5,907 nt of DNA from Alphaproteobacteria bacterium. GTDB taxonomy: Bacteria > Pseudomonadota > Alphaproteobacteria > Rs-D84. The DNA lies in contig JAEEQU010000054.1 of assembly GCA_016285415.1 (NCBI GenBank), positions 1-5,907 of the forward strand, given 5' to 3'. A program made the position numbers and the translations under genes. How positions within the stretch are numbered: the first letter of the stretch is position 1; every line of letters starts with the position of its first letter. Below are positions 1 to 3,672 of this stretch, one piece after another. The notes beneath the pieces were generated by a model that worked only from the letters and a program-made list of their open reading frames with translations, was not told where the DNA came from and made no database searches.

Positions 1-158
1 TCTGGGAACATTTGATACAATAATGATGCAACCGACAGACCCAACACACGATCGCCAACAAATTCTAACTTTTCATTATTGTGCACACTATCTATGCCAC
101 TTTGGGTCATTGCCAAATCAAATAAATTTTCGTTTTTAAATTTATACTTTAATTTCAT
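1..158 (-). CDS. rnc: Ribonuclease III, N-terminal fragment (runs off left edge)
   Basis: RNase III cleaves double-stranded RNA, including rRNA precursors, as a cytoplasmic Mg-dependent homodimer. Only the first 52 codons are in the window. The translation begins MKLKYKFKNENLFDLAMTQS and then carries NNEKLEFVGDRVLGL at residues 27-41. This matches the family signature (E-[KR]-L-E-F-[LV]-G-D-[ASR]-V-L) that contains the acidic catalytic residues. The rest of the nuclease domain and the dsRNA-binding domain lie outside the window. The ATG at 158 follows the lepB stop after one base, with an AAAGGA-like ribosome site inside the 3' end of lepB. Co-transcription and translational coupling with lepB are therefore likely, as in the lepB-rnc-era cluster of many proteobacteria. 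The protein starts closer to the first conserved helix than many homologues do. Identification is firm from the motif; completeness downstream cannot be judged. Confidence 0.93.
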   Translation of the reverse strand, partial: MKLKYKFKNENLFDLAMTQSGIDSVHNNEKLEFVGDRVLGLSVASLLYQMFP

Positions 159-159
159 T

Positions 160-1038
160 TTAATGTATTCCTTTGCCAAATCTGTCCCAACGCATCTTTG
201 AATTCCAATTCCATACCGCCAACATTGGTGCCGCATAGTTGTGCGAATACCACACCGCCCATACACGCCCCAAAACATTATCCATTGGAACATATCCGAC
301 ATCTGCACGACTATCGTTACTGTTGTCGCGGTTGTCACCCATAAAGAACAAATGCTTTTCTGGGACCATGTATTCTGCGGTATTATCCATTGGCCCAGAA
401 TCTGTAAATTCTATGATGCTATGTTCAACACCATTTGGCAGAACTTCCGTATATTCGGTGGCATCAAACACACCGCACATACCTTCGTTATGGCGACATA
501 AATCATCGCTTTTATATTCAATTGTATAATTGAATTTAGCGGGTTCATTATCAACCCATATTTTATTACCCTTGACCATCATATTATCACGATAATACCC
601 AACCGAACGCAGTGAACGTGGTAATGTCGCAACAACATACGGCCGCGGGTCTTTGCGTTCCACCATTTCGCCATTTATATACAGGCGCCCCTTTTTAACC
701 TGAATTGTATCACCCGGCAATCCAACAAGCCGTTTAACATAATCCAAAGATTCATTAGCCGGATTACGAAATACGATAACATCACCAAGTTTTGGTGTTT
801 TACCAAATACGCGCCCGTTCCATAATTTCCACGAACCAAATGGGAACGAATAGCGTGAATATCCATACGACCATTTTGTTATAAAAATATGATCACCAAT
901 ATGCAATGACGGTATCATTGACCCAGATGGAATATTAAAAGGTTCAAGGAACAAACTGCGAAAAATAATCGCAATAAGTATTCCATAAAACAACGTATCA
1001 AACCATTCACGCACACGATTTTTGGGCTTCATAGGCAT
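160..1038 (-). CDS. lepB: Signal peptidase I (leader peptidase)
   Basis: A 292-residue membrane-anchored serine protease (family S26) that removes signal peptides from exported preproteins on the outer face of the inner membrane. A single hydrophobic segment at residues 13-31 follows a basic N-terminus and would anchor the protein. The catalytic Ser40 sits in PSGSMIPSL (37-45). The general base Lys102 sits in DYVKRLVGLPGD (99-110). The conserved box E reads GDNRDNSNDSR (234-244). Cys181 and Cys188 lie in the insertion between these boxes, where the E. coli enzyme also has a close cysteine pair, so a disulfide is plausible. The C-terminus RFGKGIH resembles the Gly-Ile-His end of the E. coli enzyme. 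The ATG at 1038 is chosen because AGGA lies seven bases upstream; the second Met (codon 3) is less well placed. It is the first gene of a probable lepB-rnc operon and divergent from comM. Confidence 0.97.
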   Translation of the reverse strand: MPMKPKNRVREWFDTLFYGILIAIIFRSLFLEPFNIPSGSMIPSLHIGDHIFITKWSYGYSRYSFPFGSWKLWNGRVFGKTPKLGDVIVFRNPANESLDYVKRLVGLPGDTIQVKKGRLYINGEMVERKDPRPYVVATLPRSLRSVGYYRDNMMVKGNKIWVDNEPAKFNYTIEYKSDDLCRHNEGMCGVFDATEYTEVLPNGVEHSIIEFTDSGPMDNTAEYMVPEKHLFFMGDNRDNSNDSRADVGYVPMDNVLGRVWAVWYSHNYAAPMLAVWNWNSKMRWDRFGKGIH

Positions 1039-1042
1039 CAGA

Positions 1043-1050
1043 TTTTCCTT
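1043..1050 (-). promoter_or_regulatory. Ribosome binding site of lepB
   Basis: On the minus strand AAGGAAAA precedes the ATG at 1038, with seven bases between AGGA and the ATG. This decides the lepB start in favour of codon 1 over the Met at codon 3. It also shows that this genome uses Shine-Dalgarno sites, which contrasts with comM and the barrel gene, where none is seen. Confidence 0.75.
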
Positions 1051-1073
1051 TTTAAATAATTTTCATGCTTCGC

Positions 1074-1102
1074 ATTTTATAACTTGAATTCAATTATGGC
1101 AA
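1074..1102 (-). promoter_or_regulatory. Predicted sigma70-type promoter of lepB(-rnc)
   Basis: On the minus strand TTGCCA (1102-1097) is followed after 17 bases by TAAAAT (1079-1074). Initiation would fall near 1067, giving a leader of about 28 bases that contains the Shine-Dalgarno site. The -35 box lies inside the spacer of the divergent comM promoter, so the two promoters share DNA and polymerases may exclude one another. The call is sequence-based only. Confidence 0.55.
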
Positions 1103-1111
1103 GTTTATAAT
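1084..1111 (+). promoter_or_regulatory. Predicted promoter of comM with perfect -10 box close to the start codon
   Basis: TTGAAT (1084-1089) and a consensus TATAAT (1106-1111) are separated by 16 bases. Only nine bases separate the -10 box from the comM ATG at 1121, so transcription would start at or within about four bases of the ATG. No Shine-Dalgarno sequence is present (GTAAAAATC precedes the ATG). The predicted mRNA is therefore leaderless or nearly so. The -35 region is embedded in the palindrome TTGAATTCAA (1084-1093). Confidence 0.6.
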
Positions 1112-1120
1112 GTAAAAATC

Positions 1121-2653
1121 ATGATTTCTTTAAGTTCAATTATCTTTAACGGTATGGACGCGACCAAAATAGATGTCCAGGTTCAAATTTCGGCCGGTCT
1201 TGCCAAACCAGAATTTAATATCATCGGCCTTGCAGATCGCGCGGTCAAAGAATCTGCAGAACGTATTCGCAATGTTTTATCGGCATTGGGGTTGCAATTA
1301 CCACCAAAGCATTTAACGGTGAACCTGTCACCCGCGGACGTTGAAAAAAGTGGCGCACATTTTGATTTGCCGATACTTTGCGGAATACTGTGCGCGTTCA
1401 ATGTATTGCCTGAAAACGAATTGTCCAAATACATCATTATTGGCGAAGTCGGCCTTAATGGAACGATTGTAAAAACTAATGCGGTATTGGCGGCAAGTGT
1501 TTGGGCAAATAAAAATGGATACGGCATTATATGTCCCGGTCCCCAGGGAACCGAGGCACGATTTGCCGGTCATACAAATATACTTGCACCATTTCATGTA
1601 TTGGAACTGATTAACCATTTCAATGGCAAATGTTTACTGCCAACACCCGATATGCCAGAACAAAAATCAACCACACAATATTCTGGTCCTGATATGTCCG
1701 AAGTTTATGGTCAGGCCGCCGCAAAGCGTGCATTGGAAATTGCCGCGGCGGGTGGACACGCAATGTTAATGGTTGGTCCCCCAGGGTCGGGGAAAACGAT
1801 GCTGGCATCACGATTACCAACAATTATGCCAGAAATGACATCAGACGAGGTATTAGAAACATCTATTATTTATTCTATTGCGGGCGGTTTGGATAACAAG
1901 GCGTTAATGTCGCATCGTCCGTTCCGCAGCGTTCATCACACATCAAGCCCTGTGGCACTTGCCGGTGGGGGTTCTGATGCAAAGCCCGGTGAAATATCAT
2001 TGGCCCACAATGGCGTATTGTTTTTGGATGAATTACCCGAATTTAATCGCGCAACACTAGAAATTCTGCGTCAACCAATGGAATCGGGCAAAATTATGAT
2101 TTCACGTGCACGGCGCAATGCAACATATCCCGCGCGGTTTCAACTGATTGCGGCAATGAATCCATGTCCATGCGGTCATTTGGGCAATGCCGCCCTGTCC
2201 TGTTCACGTGCACCGCGTTGTGCCGAAGCATATCAGAATAAAATTTCTGGGCCATTATTGGACCGTATAGATTTACATGTTGATGTTGACGCGGTTAACC
2301 CATGGGAAATGAAAAAGAATACTGGTGAACCCACAGAATCAAGTGCAACTATCCGCGCCCGCGTTGTTGCCGCGCGCACACGCCAAATTGAACGTCAGGG
2401 CTATGTAAACGCATTATTGGATGGGTCTGATTTAGAAAAATACGCGCCACTGACCGATGAATTAACAAACTTTCTGAATACGGCGGCGGAAAAGATGGGG
2501 ATGTCGGCACGCGGTTATAATCGTATTAAACGTATTGCACGCACAATTGCTGATTTGCGTGGTGCAGATAATATTGAAATGCAAGATTTGGCCGAAGCGA
2601 TTTCATATCGTCCAATAAATCGTGGCAAATATGGAATTAAATCGGCGCGTTAG
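1121..2653 (+). CDS. comM: ComM/YifB-family AAA+ ATPase (Mg-chelatase-like)
   Basis: A 510-residue cytoplasmic AAA+ protein, the usual length for the family. In Vibrio cholerae ComM is a hexameric branch-migration helicase that helps integrate incoming DNA during natural transformation; the same role is inferred here. The N-terminal ChlI-like domain (about 1-165) has the family hallmark GLADRAVKESAERIR (36-50) and NLSPADVEKSGAHFDLP (68-84). The AAA+ core has Walker A GPPGSGKT (219-226), Walker B LFLDE (300-304, acidic pair D303-E304), sensor Asn347 in NPCPCG, and Arg382 in LLDRIDLHVDVD. Cysteines 349, 351, 361 and 367 form a small cluster typical of the family. The C-terminal Mg-chelatase-like domain (about 400-505) contains SARGYNRIKRIARTIADLRG. 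The first ATG is used because family homology begins within a few residues of it. All key residues are present, so the enzyme should be active. It is not the chlorophyll Mg-chelatase subunit despite domain names, since it has the extra N-terminal domain. The gene is monocistronic, and its stop overlaps that of the convergent barrel gene. Confidence 0.95.
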   Translation: MISLSSIIFNGMDATKIDVQVQISAGLAKPEFNIIGLADRAVKESAERIRNVLSALGLQLPPKHLTVNLSPADVEKSGAHFDLPILCGILCAFNVLPENELSKYIIIGEVGLNGTIVKTNAVLAASVWANKNGYGIICPGPQGTEARFAGHTNILAPFHVLELINHFNGKCLLPTPDMPEQKSTTQYSGPDMSEVYGQAAAKRALEIAAAGGHAMLMVGPPGSGKTMLASRLPTIMPEMTSDEVLETSIIYSIAGGLDNKALMSHRPFRSVHHTSSPVALAGGGSDAKPGEISLAHNGVLFLDELPEFNRATLEILRQPMESGKIMISRARRNATYPARFQLIAAMNPCPCGHLGNAALSCSRAPRCAEAYQNKISGPLLDRIDLHVDVDAVNPWEMKKNTGEPTESSATIRARVVAARTRQIERQGYVNALLDGSDLEKYAPLTDELTNFLNTAAEKMGMSARGYNRIKRIARTIADLRGADNIEMQDLAEAISYRPINRGKYGIKSAR

Positions 2654-3591
2654 AATTCAAATCTGACACCAGCCATAATGTTGGCATAGATTACATTTTT
2701 CATTGTGAACCAATCCATGTGGCGTGTATCGTCCACATTTACCAATTGATACTTTACACGTGGTAAATATGAAATGCGTGCGCCAAAATCAAAGAAGAAA
2801 TTCTTGCTTAATCCATACGACATACCAATCGCACCAACGGCCGCAACATTTATCGTATTGGTTTCCGATGTATAGAAATGAATTATACCACCATCCAATT
2901 CCCCAAATTCCCGTAAAATTGCAAAATCAGAAAGTTCTGCCGACGGGTCAAAGAAATTCATATTTGTTGTGGTATCTGCATACCCAAGACCAAGACCAAT
3001 ATACGGTATCATTGTCCGCAACGGTTTTTGCATTCCATCAAAGAAATCATAAAATGCCATTGCACTGATAATATCTGTGGTCATCGTAGATTTCACACTG
3101 CCAATATTAAAATTATCAATGGAATATCCACCACTTAAATTCAAATTGCCATGAAATAATGGGGTTTCATTGTAATCCACTTCATTGAAATGATCCCATC
3201 CCAATTCCAAACGCCACTGTGGGCGATCTGGTAAAACCCATCCGATACTTGCGCCACCCGAAAAAGCGACCCCAGACAATTTGCTCATACCCATACTATC
3301 CAAACTGGCACCGCCGGCATAAACCTGACCACTGGCACAGTCGCCTGTATCGGGTTCAAAAGCACCTGTAACAGGATCATAACAATAAGAAAAAACTATA
3401 ACACCCGCATTATTTTCTGCTTTGCCCATCGCAAACGATGCACCCGCACGCAAAGATATCGAAACACGTTCGCCACGATCGTAATACGCCATGTCGTATG
3501 TGTGTTCACCAGAATACTGCCAATTTGCGTGCGCCACGCCGATGTTCAGCGCACTTGCACAAATAATAAAATGTAAAAACCTACTTCTCAT
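2650..3591 (-). CDS. Predicted outer-membrane beta-barrel protein (surface antigen-like)
   Basis: Specific family not recognised. The product (313 residues from the chosen start) begins with a signal peptide: basic MRSRF, hydrophobic core to about residue 19, and a cleavage site after AHA (22) before NW. The mature part is rich in alternating polar/aromatic strands separated by Gly/Asp/Asn turns, for example VSISLRAGASFAMG, GASIGWVLPD, MIPYIGLGLGYA and FFFDFGARISYL. It ends in YANIMAGVRFEF, with a terminal Phe and alternating hydrophobics as in BAM-recognised barrels. Eight to twelve strands seem plausible, as in opacity-protein or Msp2/P44-like antigens; this is inference. Two cysteines (70 and 85 from this start) bracket an acidic DPVTG..EPDTGD loop and could pair. 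The ATG at 3591 is preferred over one at 3600 (three codons longer), because the latter lies inside the predicted -10 box. No Shine-Dalgarno site precedes either. LepB would process the precursor. Confidence 0.8.
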   Translation of the reverse strand: MRSRFLHFIICASALNIGVAHANWQYSGEHTYDMAYYDRGERVSISLRAGASFAMGKAENNAGVIVFSYCYDPVTGAFEPDTGDCASGQVYAGGASLDSMGMSKLSGVAFSGGASIGWVLPDRPQWRLELGWDHFNEVDYNETPLFHGNLNLSGGYSIDNFNIGSVKSTMTTDIISAMAFYDFFDGMQKPLRTMIPYIGLGLGYADTTTNMNFFDPSAELSDFAILREFGELDGGIIHFYTSETNTINVAAVGAIGMSYGLSKNFFFDFGARISYLPRVKYQLVNVDDTRHMDWFTMKNVIYANIMAGVRFEF

Positions 3592-3598
3592 GACATAC

Positions 3599-3607
3599 AT
3601 TATATCA
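3599..3607 (-). promoter_or_regulatory. Predicted extended -10 promoter of the barrel gene
   Basis: On the minus strand TGATATAAT (3607-3599) is a perfect extended -10 (TG-N-TATAAT). The -35 position has only a T-run (around 3627-3621), consistent with a promoter that relies on the extended -10. Seven bases separate TATAAT from the ATG at 3591, so initiation at the A of that ATG is expected. This gives a leaderless mRNA. The alternative ATG at 3600 overlaps the last base of the -10 box and would not be transcribed from this promoter. Confidence 0.55.
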
Positions 3608-3639
3608 CAAATTTACAGAATAAAAAATATATTTATGCG

Positions 3640-3669
3640 AAAAATGCGGGGAAAAATCCCCGCATTTTT
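3640..3669 (-). terminator. Intrinsic terminator downstream of the large Pro/Glu-rich gene
   Basis: A perfect 13-bp inverted repeat (AAAAATGCGGGGA at 3640-3652, TCCCCGCATTTTT at 3657-3669) encloses a four-base loop. On the minus strand the hairpin has a GC-rich core and a run of five T, and it begins four bases after the TAA at 3675-3673. The A-run on the opposite arm means it could also work on the plus strand, but no plus-strand gene ends here. It separates the large gene's transcript from the barrel gene's promoter. Confidence 0.9.
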
Positions 3670-3672
3670 ATT

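Noticed and set aside
239..529. Overlapping plus-strand open frames antisense to lepB
   Set aside because: They have low-complexity composition and no Shine-Dalgarno site, and they lie opposite a gene with all its catalytic motifs intact.
1065..1075. Small hairpin ATGC-TTC-GCAT upstream of lepB as a regulatory RNA element
   Set aside because: The stem is only four base pairs and overlaps the predicted -10 box, so most of it would not be in the transcript.
1121..2653. Mg-chelatase subunit of (bacterio)chlorophyll synthesis
   Set aside because: The N-terminal ChlI-like domain, the GLADRAVKES-type motif, the length near 510 and the lack of pigment genes nearby all fit ComM/YifB instead.
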